DNA of 64,000 bases from Candidatus Endonucleibacter bathymodioli. Its GTDB lineage: Bacteria; Pseudomonadota; Gammaproteobacteria; Pseudomonadales; Endozoicomonadaceae. Below the pieces are notes generated by a model that was not told the DNA's origin, searched no databases, and saw nothing but the letters and a program-made list of their open reading frames with translations. Position 1 is the first letter of the stretch; each line of letters opens with the position of its first letter. This document shows, piece after piece, positions 37,318 through 46,670 of this stretch. The stretch lies in the NCBI GenBank assembly GCA_030674915.1, contig JASXSV010000008.1, positions 62,001 through 126,000 on the forward strand. Reading direction: 5' to 3'. The position numbers and the translations under genes were made by a program.

Positions 37318-37446
37318 GAGCTCTTTGCACGATTCTTCTTTTGCTATACAGCTTCGTTAAAAACGTACTCAATCGATCATTTATAAGCATAAGCTATCTC
37401 TTTCCATGTCACCAACGAACAAAATTAAGGCTCGTGGAAAGGTCTC
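37318..37446. mobile_element. 129-bp element with IS5-like ends (possible MITE)
   Basis: GAGCTCTTTGCACGA at the left and TCGTGGAAAGGTCTC at the right match the IS5 termini at 30099/32381 with one or two changes. Interior of about 100 bp has no coding capacity. Just upstream of the F-box gene promoter. Confidence 0.55.
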
Positions 37447-37483
37447 AAAATATAATCTGACTTCATATTTATTCTTGTGCATA

Positions 37484-37499
37484 TGGACAAGAAAATATA
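37484..37499 (+). promoter_or_regulatory. Shared leader motif upstream of the F-box gene
   Basis: TGGACAAGAAAATATA, 58 bases before the ATG; compare TGACAAGAAAATAATA before the zinc-finger gene and CGGACAAGTAAGGAATA before the RING gene. Confidence 0.35.
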
Positions 37500-37556
37500 T
37501 AATTTCTCATCCCAGAATATAACCATACACCAATCTCAATTTCCAGAGTTACTACT

Positions 37557-39176
37557 ATGATAAAGATTCAATTATTTTTTTTAACGCTGGTAATGCTTCT
37601 AAGCGATACCAGTATAGCTTCCGTGGTTTCCTTATGCTCAGATGCACAGGATGGTTCAGAGTTTGATACACAGCAGCAACAGGTGCTGTTTCTTGAATTT
37701 CCTGATGTTGTCATTAGCAATATCCTTTCTCGTCTGAGTTTTCATGACACTTACAAAGTTTCAATAACGTGTCATACACTAAAGGATTTCGTAGCTGATA
37801 ATGCGTTTATAGCTAGGAATTTTTTTTCAAAACTTTCTAGCTGGCAGCAGGATGAAGTTAAAAGGAATGCAGCGACAATCAGTGAAAAGCAACTAACAGC
37901 CTGGGTAAATCAGTTTACTGACAAAGAACAAACAGCGGGCGATCTAATTAAGCTTAAAAATAGGGGATACCGATATTTCCCACATGTTTTATGGCACACA
38001 ATTAGCAAACTCATGGTTAACTGCTCTAAATTCATACTAACTCAGAAATCCTATTTGTCCGATCTTTATTATGATCTCCAATTTAGCGCTGACAGCTGTT
38101 ATGTTGTGTGCAGAAGTTTTGGTAGTGAGGTTATAATCTGGGGCCAAGACAAAAATAATGGAGAATGGATAAAACAATCTACTATCCCCTATCACTGTGT
38201 CATTAAAAACGTTTGCTTTCAAGGTGATACCAGTCACGTACTGGTCGAGGATCATGGCCTTAACACAATCTGGGGCCTAGACACAAATAGGGAATGGTGC
38301 AAAAAAATCACATTTGTCAATGAAATCAGGTACAGATCATTCGACATCAGCGGTAATTGCCGATATATAGTGACCACTGATTCCAGCAGGGGATATTATG
38401 ATATCTCAATATGGCGTTTAGGGCCTACGGGACAACTAACCGATGAAACTGTTATTTGTGAACCCGCTGACGGATTGTCTAAAAATAGCATCTATTTCAG
38501 TTCAGATGGCACCGATCTTGTATGTTCTTTTTATCATGGTACATCATCGGTCTGGGGAATTGGGGTGGATGGGAAATGGGTAAAAAAAGCCATCCTTTCC
38601 AATAACGGAAGCGTAGATACTGCCATTAGTGCCAATGGCTCTCATATATTGACTGAATCCACCAATAACGAAAACAATGTTAACATTTGGAGCAAGCAGG
38701 ACAGCGGGAATTGGGTATATACAACCACTATTCCAACTGGTAGACGGTGTAATCCTAAAGCCATCAGCTCTGACGGCACACATGTAGTTCTCAGTGATGA
38801 ATTTGGTAGAATCAAAATATGTAGCCTGAGAACAGCAGAAGAATGGATAGCAACAGACTTCACTCATGAAGTGGTCAGCAATATTAGCTTCAGCTCTGAT
38901 AACCTTCATTTGGTACTTGGCGGTAGGAATGGTGTAATTACGGTCTGGGGCTTGGGTAAGGACAAAGAATGGACAGAAAAAGCTAGAATTGATAACTGCC
39001 AAAAAAAGATCAGATCCATCTCCTTTAGCCCAAATGGTCGCCTCATATCGGCCTCCTTTTTTGGTATGTCCCCCGCCGCAATCTTTGAACTTAGGCGTGC
39101 AGATAGCCAAACCCTTACTTTACCAATGTCTAATGTTTGCGAGTGTGCGAAAGATCTTGGGGCAGATTCACCTTAA
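37557..39176 (+). CDS. Exported F-box protein with WD40-like repeats
   Basis: 539 residues. Signal peptide-like start (IQLFFLTLVMLLSDTSIAS), then an F-box-like motif at about 43-90 (LEFPDVVISNILSRLSFHDT, CHTLKDFVADNAFI). From about residue 165 at least seven WD40-like blades, with repeated patterns such as VIIWG, ISFSSD..HLVLG and VITVWGLG. In eukaryotes F-box/WD40 proteins bind Skp1 through the F-box and substrates through the propeller, recruiting them to SCF ubiquitin ligases; that bacterial F-box effectors do this in hosts is known (Legionella). Here export and host targeting are inferred. A partial paralog lies directly upstream. Confidence 0.8.
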   Translation: MIKIQLFFLTLVMLLSDTSIASVVSLCSDAQDGSEFDTQQQQVLFLEFPDVVISNILSRLSFHDTYKVSITCHTLKDFVADNAFIARNFFSKLSSWQQDEVKRNAATISEKQLTAWVNQFTDKEQTAGDLIKLKNRGYRYFPHVLWHTISKLMVNCSKFILTQKSYLSDLYYDLQFSADSCYVVCRSFGSEVIIWGQDKNNGEWIKQSTIPYHCVIKNVCFQGDTSHVLVEDHGLNTIWGLDTNREWCKKITFVNEIRYRSFDISGNCRYIVTTDSSRGYYDISIWRLGPTGQLTDETVICEPADGLSKNSIYFSSDGTDLVCSFYHGTSSVWGIGVDGKWVKKAILSNNGSVDTAISANGSHILTESTNNENNVNIWSKQDSGNWVYTTTIPTGRRCNPKAISSDGTHVVLSDEFGRIKICSLRTAEEWIATDFTHEVVSNISFSSDNLHLVLGGRNGVITVWGLGKDKEWTEKARIDNCQKKIRSISFSPNGRLISASFFGMSPAAIFELRRADSQTLTLPMSNVCECAKDLGADSP

Positions 39177-39208
39177 ATTTCTCGGCTAGCAATCCAACGT
39201 TTCAGCAG

Positions 39209-39247
39209 AACCACATGGCTCAATAAATGGTTTATCCATGTGGTTTT
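39209..39247 (+). terminator. Probable intrinsic terminator after the F-box gene
   Basis: AACCACATGG and CCATGTGGTT form a perfect 10-bp stem with a 17-base loop, followed by a short T-run, 33 bases after the stop. Confidence 0.5.
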
Positions 39248-39556
39248 CATGGCTCGCATAGCAGCACTGCTATTATTCCCTGCATGAAATGGTTAATCAA
39301 AACAATGGAGATATTCTTCAACTTGTTTATGGGCGCATTCTGTGGATGCTAAAGTTATTTGTTTCATAGGACAATGCTATTTGTTTGTGTGGCTGTATTA
39401 TCTCACATTTCTTAGACGTGTTAAGAGCTTCCTTAATAGTCTGAGAAAGTCAATTACAATAGATATTAGTTCATTTGGCTGTTCGACAATCCATCTAAGA
39501 GCATCAAATTCACTCTGAATGTCTTAGAGTTTTAGCATTTAGTTACCTATACCATC
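39248..39556. other. Gap of 310 bp
   Basis: No gene or repeat recognised between the F-box terminator and the WYL gene, which is read toward it. Confidence 0.4.
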
Positions 39557-40453
39557 CTAAGTGTTTAAATCCTCGTAGCCTGGTGCGATTACCAAATTTT
39601 CTACGCCATATAATGTTTGTCTATTTTGGAGCCAGAAGTGGTTTTCCATTCCGGTTAAGTGGTGGTGTTCAGAGCAATCGACATTCCAGCGTCTAAGTAC
39701 ATAGCCAGCCACAGCAGCACGAACCTGCACTTTCAGCATGCCGTCTGTCATTGCGTATTCGGCTGCGATCGTTTCTGGGTGTTTGAGCCTTGGGTGAGGC
39801 ACGATGTGCATTTCAACAATGCGATTCCACTGGATATCAGCGTCTTTGGTTTGCTTCTTAGGCGTGTCGATATTCAGAATTTTAGGGTTACCCATTCGAT
39901 TGATTACAAAGTCTGTAAAGCGTTCGCGTTTTCGATCGAAAGCTCTGACATGCCAGCGCAAGCCGTTATCGACTAAGGCAAACGGGACAATCTCTCTCGT
40001 ACTTGGTCCGCTTGATAATGAGCGATATCCAATCTGCAGGATTTTCTTTTGATGAATGGCCTTTGTTACTTCGGCGAGTACATCAAGATTTGGCGAGTTA
40101 AGGTGTGTTGGTGTTTCAGAAGTAATGAGCGCGCTGTTGGTCGCAACATGATCATCGCCCAGCCCATGACAAAGTGCCGACAAAGCCTGACTGCCAGGGT
40201 ATTCAAAAACCGGCTTGGAATTATCGGACTCTATATAGGTTTTCGCCTTGGTGTCGTAAGTCAGGTTTTGAGGTGCGATCTCTTTATATAAAGAGATGTC
40301 TCTTGTCGCTGCAGCGGCTTTAATACCAAAGCGAGACATCAGATCATTTCTATTGAAGGCGCCTAAGAATCGTAATTTAAAGTCAATATGAAACAGCCTT
40401 TCTTTTTGAGATTGCCCTATATCATCCAATAGCTTATGTGATTTAGAGCTCAT
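39557..40453 (-). CDS. WYL-domain transcriptional regulator (BrxR/CapW-like)
   Basis: 298 residues with an N-terminal winged-helix region (KERLFHIDFKLRFLGAFNRN, RFGIKAAAATRDISLYKEI), a central WYL domain (KKILQIGYRSLSSG, IVPFALVDNGLRWHVRAFDR) and a C-terminal WCX-like segment. This architecture is that of BrxR/CapW proteins, ligand-sensing repressors next to BREX, CBASS and other defence operons. AGAAGGGA precedes the ATG. Divergent from jetA with a 416-bp intergenic region, so it probably controls the Wadjet operon; binding site and ligand are unknown. Confidence 0.82.
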   Translation of the reverse strand: MSSKSHKLLDDIGQSQKERLFHIDFKLRFLGAFNRNDLMSRFGIKAAAATRDISLYKEIAPQNLTYDTKAKTYIESDNSKPVFEYPGSQALSALCHGLGDDHVATNSALITSETPTHLNSPNLDVLAEVTKAIHQKKILQIGYRSLSSGPSTREIVPFALVDNGLRWHVRAFDRKRERFTDFVINRMGNPKILNIDTPKKQTKDADIQWNRIVEMHIVPHPRLKHPETIAAEYAMTDGMLKVQVRAAVAGYVLRRWNVDCSEHHHLTGMENHFWLQNRQTLYGVENLVIAPGYEDLNT

Positions 40454-40586
40454 TTAATCATTCCCTTCTTTCTTCGTGCTGCTGAAGTTACAGTACTTTT
40501 TCATTTATCGGAAGTATTTTTTTGCACCCTGTATTTTTTAAGATATACGCCACCTTAAACGCTATTTTCATTACCCGTTTATATCG

Positions 40587-40607
40587 CTCTTTATAGATCT
40601 CTTTATA
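40587..40607. promoter_or_regulatory. Direct repeat between the WYL gene and jetA
   Basis: CTCTTTATA occurs twice with a 12-bp period in the 416-bp divergent promoter region. It is a candidate operator for the WYL regulator; nothing else in the gap is recognisable. Confidence 0.3.
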
Positions 40608-40869
40608 ACTACGAGTGCTCGAATTATGCGCTCAGCACTGCTTTTATCTGGCTGCTCACGGGCGCTTTTTCAGTATATGCACAATCATTCTACTTATTTT
40701 TCAGGGCAAATGATAATACTAAGCGTATATGGGGGTCAATAATGGGTGTTGACATAATCAAAAGGATGATGATAAGATTTGTAAATTGATTATAGGTGAT
40801 TCGTGATGACCTAGCGGCTTGTTTGGCTGAAATGTATTTTAACGAAACTATATATGTGAGGTGTTCTGA

Positions 40870-42339
40870 GTGAGGCAGCTGTATGAGGGAAATGTATTGA
40901 GCTTCCAAGGTTTGCAAGCAAGATATCGGTGTCTATCCGAGAGCGCTGCTTGGAGGCTGTTAAGGGCAGCCAAAGCACCTTTTATCTTAGCATTCATTGC
41001 TGATCTTTTTTCTGATGAAAGTGAAATCCCACGCGGTCGGGCTCGAATAATGCTAGATGAGATAGTTAGCAGCCGAGAGTCAGGGAACTGGTCAACAGAG
41101 ACATCAGCGACTACTTATCTGAATGAGTGGATCAATAGAGGCTGGTTGCGTGAAATGGATGATTTGTTAACCAAGACAGACGCCAGTGAGATGGCGCTTA
41201 GGTTTTGTAACGGGTTGGACGAGAGATATTCAGGCACTACCGCTTCGCGTTTACGCATCGTACAGGAGGCAGTGCGTGATTTGGATGTGGCGACAAACCC
41301 TAATATTGGTGAAAAGGTGGATTTGCTTGAAAGTAAAAAGGTTGAAATTCAGCTAGAAATTAACGCACTTAAAAAAGGAGTGGCTCCCGAACTAAACGAG
41401 GTTAAACAGCGGGAGTGGATTCGAGAAATATATCATCTTGCTTCTGCTCTCACCGGTGACTTTCGTTGGTTAGAAGATAAAATCAGGGAGTTAAACAGAG
41501 ATTTTAGGGTGAAAATCATCGAAGGTGATTCTCGTGGCGATGTTCTTTCATCGGTAATGGATGAAGAAGACGTACTTTCTACAACTGAACCTGGAAGCGC
41601 TTTTGACGAGTTCTATAATTTACTGTGCGATGGTAACAGGTCAACGGAGTTTCGTGAGCAGCTAAACCGTATCTTGAACAGACCTGTAGGAAAGCAATTA
41701 TCTGAGAAGCGTCGTAATTTTTTGAAACAGTTGATGCGCGAATTGGGGCGTGATAGTGAACGAGTCATGCGCGTTAGGCGTCGCTGTGACGAAGGTCTTC
41801 GGTCTTATATCAAAAGTGGAGCTGCCGCTGAGAATCAAACAGTCGATCGCCTGCTGTCACAGCTGGAAAAGCAGGCTGTCGTTTTGCGGCTGGATTTAAA
41901 AACTGAAACAGCTCTTAGCCTACCCGTTGGGCCGATAAAAATTAAGTCACCTGAATCTATGCGGTTGCAAAGCCCTGATGACAAACTTGATACATCTGGA
42001 GTGGAAGAAAAAGTAAACAGCCGAGAGCCCAGTTCTCATGTTCTTGATTGTCTGGATGCTGTTCGGGTGGGGGACATTGCCCATAAAACGTTAAGTACTC
42101 TCAGGAAATATGGCCCTATGTCTATAGCAGGGGTGGTTGACCGAAATCCAATACAGTCTGGTCTGGAAGAGTTGGTTGCCTATTGGCGAGTAGCACATGC
42201 TGTTGGTGCAACTGCGTTAGAGCAAAAAGAAGATGTGCTGCTGATGGATAAGCAAGGTGGCTCGCTAAAAACGACAATGTCAACCTATCTGTTAAGTGCT
42301 GAGTTATTTCCGGCAGATATGGATGAGCTGGATCTATAA
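40870..42339 (+). CDS. jetA: Wadjet subunit JetA (DUF3375, MukF-like kleisin)
   Basis: Kleisin-like subunit of the JetABC SMC complex, which recognises and helps destroy circular plasmid DNA. About 489 residues with the DUF3375 N-terminus (AAWRLLRAAKAPFILAFIAD), REWIREIYHLASALTGDFRW and RRNFLKQLMRELGRDSERV in helical stretches. Two starts are possible: GTG 40870 (GAGGTG six bases before) and TTG 40897 (GAGGGA six bases before); the latter matches the usual family N-terminus better. First gene of jetABCD, 40 bases before jetB. Confidence 0.9.
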   Translation: MRQLYEGNVLSFQGLQARYRCLSESAAWRLLRAAKAPFILAFIADLFSDESEIPRGRARIMLDEIVSSRESGNWSTETSATTYLNEWINRGWLREMDDLLTKTDASEMALRFCNGLDERYSGTTASRLRIVQEAVRDLDVATNPNIGEKVDLLESKKVEIQLEINALKKGVAPELNEVKQREWIREIYHLASALTGDFRWLEDKIRELNRDFRVKIIEGDSRGDVLSSVMDEEDVLSTTEPGSAFDEFYNLLCDGNRSTEFREQLNRILNRPVGKQLSEKRRNFLKQLMRELGRDSERVMRVRRRCDEGLRSYIKSGAAAENQTVDRLLSQLEKQAVVLRLDLKTETALSLPVGPIKIKSPESMRLQSPDDKLDTSGVEEKVNSREPSSHVLDCLDAVRVGDIAHKTLSTLRKYGPMSIAGVVDRNPIQSGLEELVAYWRVAHAVGATALEQKEDVLLMDKQGGSLKTTMSTYLLSAELFPADMDELDL

Positions 42340-42379
42340 AAATTATCTATCGGGTAAATAGGGGATTTAAGGAAAAACT

Positions 42380-43264
42380 ATGGCTAATAACTCGCCTCCG
42401 AACAGTTCCTGTTCCATAGTCACCGGTGAAGGGGTTACCGGTAAAGAACTTACGAGTAAGAATGAAGAGATCAGAACATCTGACGATGACAGGTCTTCTG
42501 GCAGTGATGAGAATAATAGTTCGGAGGCGGAAAGCTCAGGTGGGGCCGAGCTAGCACGGCAGGAGAAAAGTGAGTCAGATATGCCTCATGAAGCTAGATA
42601 TGCTTTGGTGTATTTAATGCGAAAAGGCTCTGTGATAGCTGCACAAAAATCAAAATTATTTGAATTGGTATGCCGCCATGCGGAGGTAATACGTAGACAT
42701 TTGTCTGAAGTTTATTTGGGGTTGGTACTCGATCAAAAAAGGGGTGTGGCATTCATCGCCATGTCTGACTCTGATTATAAAAATGAGAGCGACAATAGCC
42801 GCGATGAATCTGACGCTGGTTCTTATATTGAGGGTCAGGAAGATCTGGAACTAGAAGAATTCCCAATGTTGATCTCAAAGCGAACACTATCGCTTTATGA
42901 CACCTTTATGCTGCTCGTTCTAAGAAAACATTACCAAGACCGGGAGTCTCTCGGAGAACAAAAAATAACGATAGATATTGAGCGACTTGAGTCGTACCTG
43001 ATACCTTTCCTTTCATTTACAGGTCATGCGTCTAAAGACCGCAAAAAGCTGTTGGCAAGAGTGAAAGAGATGGTAAAGAAGAAGCTGTTGTCGACGATTA
43101 GTGGCACTGAAGATCGATACGAAATCACTCCCATTATTCGTTATGTCGTGGACGCGAGTTTTTTAGAATCCATGAAAGCGGAATATACCTCGCTTGCCTC
43201 AGGTCAAACTGGTTTAAATGATGAAGGTAAACGCAAGCAAGACAACGGTGGCACTAATGAATAA
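42380..43264 (+). CDS. jetB: Wadjet subunit JetB (DUF4194, MukE-like)
   Basis: Winged-helix MukE-like subunit that binds the JetA kleisin in the Wadjet SMC complex. Core DUF4194 features are SLYDTFMLLVLRKHYQDRES, ERLESYLIPFLSFTGHASKD and KKLLSTISGTEDRYEITPII. The N-terminal ~75 residues are an unusually long Ser/Glu/Asp-rich extension, probably disordered. AAGGA precedes the ATG by six bases. Its stop overlaps the jetC start, which points to coupled translation. Confidence 0.9.
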   Translation: MANNSPPNSSCSIVTGEGVTGKELTSKNEEIRTSDDDRSSGSDENNSSEAESSGGAELARQEKSESDMPHEARYALVYLMRKGSVIAAQKSKLFELVCRHAEVIRRHLSEVYLGLVLDQKRGVAFIAMSDSDYKNESDNSRDESDAGSYIEGQEDLELEEFPMLISKRTLSLYDTFMLLVLRKHYQDRESLGEQKITIDIERLESYLIPFLSFTGHASKDRKKLLARVKEMVKKKLLSTISGTEDRYEITPIIRYVVDASFLESMKAEYTSLASGQTGLNDEGKRKQDNGGTNE

Positions 43265-46200
43265 TAAGAAGGCGGTTTTTGTATCTGATTTGTTTCCCCA
43301 AGGACAAATCCGATTGTCAGAGCTCTCGGTTTACAATTGGGGTTCTTTTCATGGGCTTCATACGGCGTCTATTAATGCCGGCGGTACATTAGTGACGGGC
43401 GATAACGGCGCTGGCAAATCAACTTTTATTGATGTGCTGATGGCGCTTCTTTTACCAGCTGGTAAAGCTACATTTAATGTTGCTGCTGCTCAGGGTGATC
43501 GCTCGGATAGGTCCCTTTTATCGTATATGCGGGGTAGCTTTGGATCCGCACATGATGCCTCTTCCACTCGAGTAAAAAACAAGCGTGAAAAAGGTGTTGT
43601 TACCGGGCTTGGAGCGCTTTATTCATGTGAAGATGGCTCGTCTGTTACTCTGGCGGCGCTCTTTTGGACGAACGGCTCAACGAATTCGTTAAGCGATGTA
43701 AAGCGAGTTTATATTGTTGCTAAACGGAACATGCGCTTAAAGGAATTGCTCGACGCTTTTGGAAAAGGGAATGCTAGGCAGCTGAAACAATGGTTGCGTG
43801 AGGATTCGGCTATCACAGATTGTGATAGTAATTTCTCTGATTATCAGGAGCTCTATCGCAAACACCTCTACATGGATAATAAAAATGCGCCTGCTTTGTT
43901 GTCTCGTGCACTTGGGCTCAAGAAGATAGATGATCTTACAAAGCTCATCCGTGAGTTAGTGTTGGAGCCCAGGGGTGTAAAGGAGGATGCGGTAGAGGTC
44001 GTTAAAGAGTTCTCGGATCTCATGGCAATTCATAAGGAGCTGAATGATGCCCAAGAGAAATCTAATTATTTAAGTCGATTGCCAGGGCTTGCTGAATCTA
44101 TTTTAAAGGCAGCGCAGACTTTGGATTCATTGCAGCTAGAAAAAGATTATTTAGGCGTTTATTTTGGTGAAGCGCTTTCGATCCTTTGGTCGAAGAAGCT
44201 GACAGAGATAGAGAATAAATTAGAGGAGATAGGAAGAGCAATTAGGCTTGCAGGAATCGAAGAAAAAGATGCACAGTGCTCGGTTGAAAAAAGGCACGAA
44301 GAGTATCTTAATCTCGGTGGCGACAAAATTGAGTCTTTAAAGAAAGATATCAGCAACGTTAAAGATAAGCTTAATGATGTTACTAACGAATCTTCTGATT
44401 ACCAACGCGATTGCCACAACCTAAACTTGATTTCAGAACTAAATGAAGAGCTATTTTTAGCTAACAAGAGTACAGCAGCCGAAAAATTAGCAAAAAATGG
44501 AGATGATATTAAACAGAGTCAAGATTGTTTTGGTGGTGCTGCCGCTGAGTTAAGTAAACAACAGGAGAGTTTAAAGGATATTAAAGATGATATTCGAGAG
44601 ATTGAAGCTCGTCCAGATTCAAATATAGATGTTTGTTATCAGAAACTTCGTGATGACATGATAGACTCACTTGATTTACCAAGAGGGCAACTCGGGCAAC
44701 TCGTTTTTATTGGTGAGTTACTGGATGTAAAAGACAATGAGAAACCATGGCAAGGTGCTATTGAACGTGCGTTAGGTGGTCTCAAAACGACCTTGCTTGT
44801 ACCTCAAAAAAGCTACTCGATGGTGACGCGCTGGCTCAATGTTAAGCATACCGGACTGCATGTGAGGGCGCAGGTTGTTTCTCTAAATCGATCAGAGCAA
44901 TTTTCAGATTCGGCCAAGCCAGCTTCAAACCTAACCGAGTTCAAGGAGCGCGGGTACCTTCGTAAACTTGAATGGAAAGATCATCAATATCGCGATTGGT
45001 TGAAAGGTCATCTAGAAAAGTTTGACCTGCAGTGCGTATCTGGTACCGATGAGCTTGATGCTACGCCATTCTCAATGACACAAGAAGGCCTTGTGCATAG
45101 GGAGAGAGGCCGTTTCGAAAAGAAAGACCAGCGGCGTATAGATGATCGCAAAAGTTGGAGTTTAGGGTTTTCGAATCAGTCGCGTCTGGTGCTTTTAAAA
45201 TCGGATAAGAAAGATGCTGAACGTTGCCTGCGGGATCTGGATACCACTGTAGAAGAAGCAAGAAGATCCCTTAATAAAACCGTTAAGGAAGAAAAGTTAT
45301 GGGGAATACTTTCTTCCTATGAATGGGAGAAAGTAAACGCGCCATACTGGCAACAGCGCTTGAAAACTGTGAAGGCAGATTTGGAGAAGCTTGAACAATC
45401 CGGGGGAGATCTTGGGCGCGCTAAAAGTCGATGGGATACTGCTAAAGAGGATCTTCATAAGATTCAAGAAAATAAGGGCCTGCTCTTGAAGGAAGAAGGC
45501 TCTCGTGACAATGATAAAAAACATGCTCAGGGACAAGTAACTAAATATCAGCAACTAGCGTCAGCTGGTATGACGGATGATGTCAGAACGCTGCTGTCCG
45601 AAAGAGTTGGAGATGTCACATTAGAGAATGCTGAGCAACAAGTTACTTTTGAAAAAGCGCTTGATGCCGAGTTAGAAACAGAACGCTCTGCTAAAAGCAC
45701 TGCCGAGAATAAGGCAAGCGGCATCATGGGATCGTTTAGAGGAAAAGATAAGTGGCAGCACCTAACAGTCGATTGGCCCACGGGTTTGGAAGGACTTCAA
45801 TATTATTTGGATCATTATTTATATGTTGAACAAGAAGGATTGCCGAAATTATTTGAGAGGTTCACAGAGCGATTAAATAAGCACGCGACCCAGTCATTGG
45901 CGGGAATTAAAACCAAGATTGAATCGGAAAGAGAAGATATCCTCGAACGAATAGATACAATCAATAGTGTCTTGAAGCGTGTTGAGTTTAAGCAAGGTAG
46001 CTATTTAAGACTTGGATCAAAGCGTGAAAAATATCCGCATGTGCAGGAGTTTGAGGAAAAAGTCAATAGCGCCCTGAGGCAGGCGACAAGTGATGACCAT
46101 GAAGGCAGGTTTAAGCTTTTGGAAGATGTTGTCAAGATACTTAAAAAAGCAAGTGCGTCAGGTACTTCGAGTAATATGGAAAGTTTAAGGCTGTTAGACC

Positions 46201-46670
46201 CAAGGTACCAAATGTCATTTTTTGCTGAGGAAGTTGATTCACAAAACGGCAATATACGCGACGTACTTGAGTCCAGTAGTGGTAAGTCTGGTGGTGAAAA
46301 AGAATCTTTCGCTGGGACTATCGTGGCCGCTAGCCTTGCTTATGTTTTAACGCCAGCTGGATATGACAAACCTATTTATTGCACAGTGTTTTTGGACGAG
46401 GCATTTTCAAATACATCTGAGGCTGTAAGCCGAAGGGTTCTGAGAGTATTTAAAGAATTACATCTACACGTCAATCTAATTACGCCCTATAAGAATCTGA
46501 ACCTAGCAAGAGAGTCTGCTAAATCATTGCTTATAGTAAAACGCAACCCTGAGTTACATGAAAGTAATTTGTGTGAAATGACTTGGGAGGAGGTTGATCG
46601 GCAGACGGCTGAGCAAAAACAATCTGTGATTTCAAAGGAAATCGCAACTGATATAGAGCGGGATGAATGA
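43257..46670 (+). CDS. jetC: Wadjet SMC-like ATPase JetC
   Basis: MukB-like SMC ATPase motor that extrudes DNA loops in the Wadjet complex. Counting from ATG 43257, the Walker A motif GDNGAGKST is at residues 48-56. Long coiled coils fill the middle with a hinge region (GQLVFIGELLDVKDNEKPWQ). The C-terminal head has the signature SSGKSGGEKESFAGTIVAAS and Walker B YCTVFLDEAFSN. About 1,137 residues. ATG 43257 overlaps the jetB stop; upstream ATGs would add residues that lie inside jetB and are not conserved. The reading frame is intact, so the system may be active. Confidence 0.93.
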   Translation: MNNKKAVFVSDLFPQGQIRLSELSVYNWGSFHGLHTASINAGGTLVTGDNGAGKSTFIDVLMALLLPAGKATFNVAAAQGDRSDRSLLSYMRGSFGSAHDASSTRVKNKREKGVVTGLGALYSCEDGSSVTLAALFWTNGSTNSLSDVKRVYIVAKRNMRLKELLDAFGKGNARQLKQWLREDSAITDCDSNFSDYQELYRKHLYMDNKNAPALLSRALGLKKIDDLTKLIRELVLEPRGVKEDAVEVVKEFSDLMAIHKELNDAQEKSNYLSRLPGLAESILKAAQTLDSLQLEKDYLGVYFGEALSILWSKKLTEIENKLEEIGRAIRLAGIEEKDAQCSVEKRHEEYLNLGGDKIESLKKDISNVKDKLNDVTNESSDYQRDCHNLNLISELNEELFLANKSTAAEKLAKNGDDIKQSQDCFGGAAAELSKQQESLKDIKDDIREIEARPDSNIDVCYQKLRDDMIDSLDLPRGQLGQLVFIGELLDVKDNEKPWQGAIERALGGLKTTLLVPQKSYSMVTRWLNVKHTGLHVRAQVVSLNRSEQFSDSAKPASNLTEFKERGYLRKLEWKDHQYRDWLKGHLEKFDLQCVSGTDELDATPFSMTQEGLVHRERGRFEKKDQRRIDDRKSWSLGFSNQSRLVLLKSDKKDAERCLRDLDTTVEEARRSLNKTVKEEKLWGILSSYEWEKVNAPYWQQRLKTVKADLEKLEQSGGDLGRAKSRWDTAKEDLHKIQENKGLLLKEEGSRDNDKKHAQGQVTKYQQLASAGMTDDVRTLLSERVGDVTLENAEQQVTFEKALDAELETERSAKSTAENKASGIMGSFRGKDKWQHLTVDWPTGLEGLQYYLDHYLYVEQEGLPKLFERFTERLNKHATQSLAGIKTKIESEREDILERIDTINSVLKRVEFKQGSYLRLGSKREKYPHVQEFEEKVNSALRQATSDDHEGRFKLLEDVVKILKKASASGTSSNMESLRLLDPRYQMSFFAEEVDSQNGNIRDVLESSSGKSGGEKESFAGTIVAASLAYVLTPAGYDKPIYCTVFLDEAFSNTSEAVSRRVLRVFKELHLHVNLITPYKNLNLARESAKSLLIVKRNPELHESNLCEMTWEEVDRQTAEQKQSVISKEIATDIERDE

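Noticed and set aside
38544..39110. 188-codon minus-strand frame opposite the F-box gene
   Set aside because: Shadow frame within a clear plus-strand WD40-like gene; the same shadow exists opposite the truncated paralog (36715-37053), which only shows the two are homologous.
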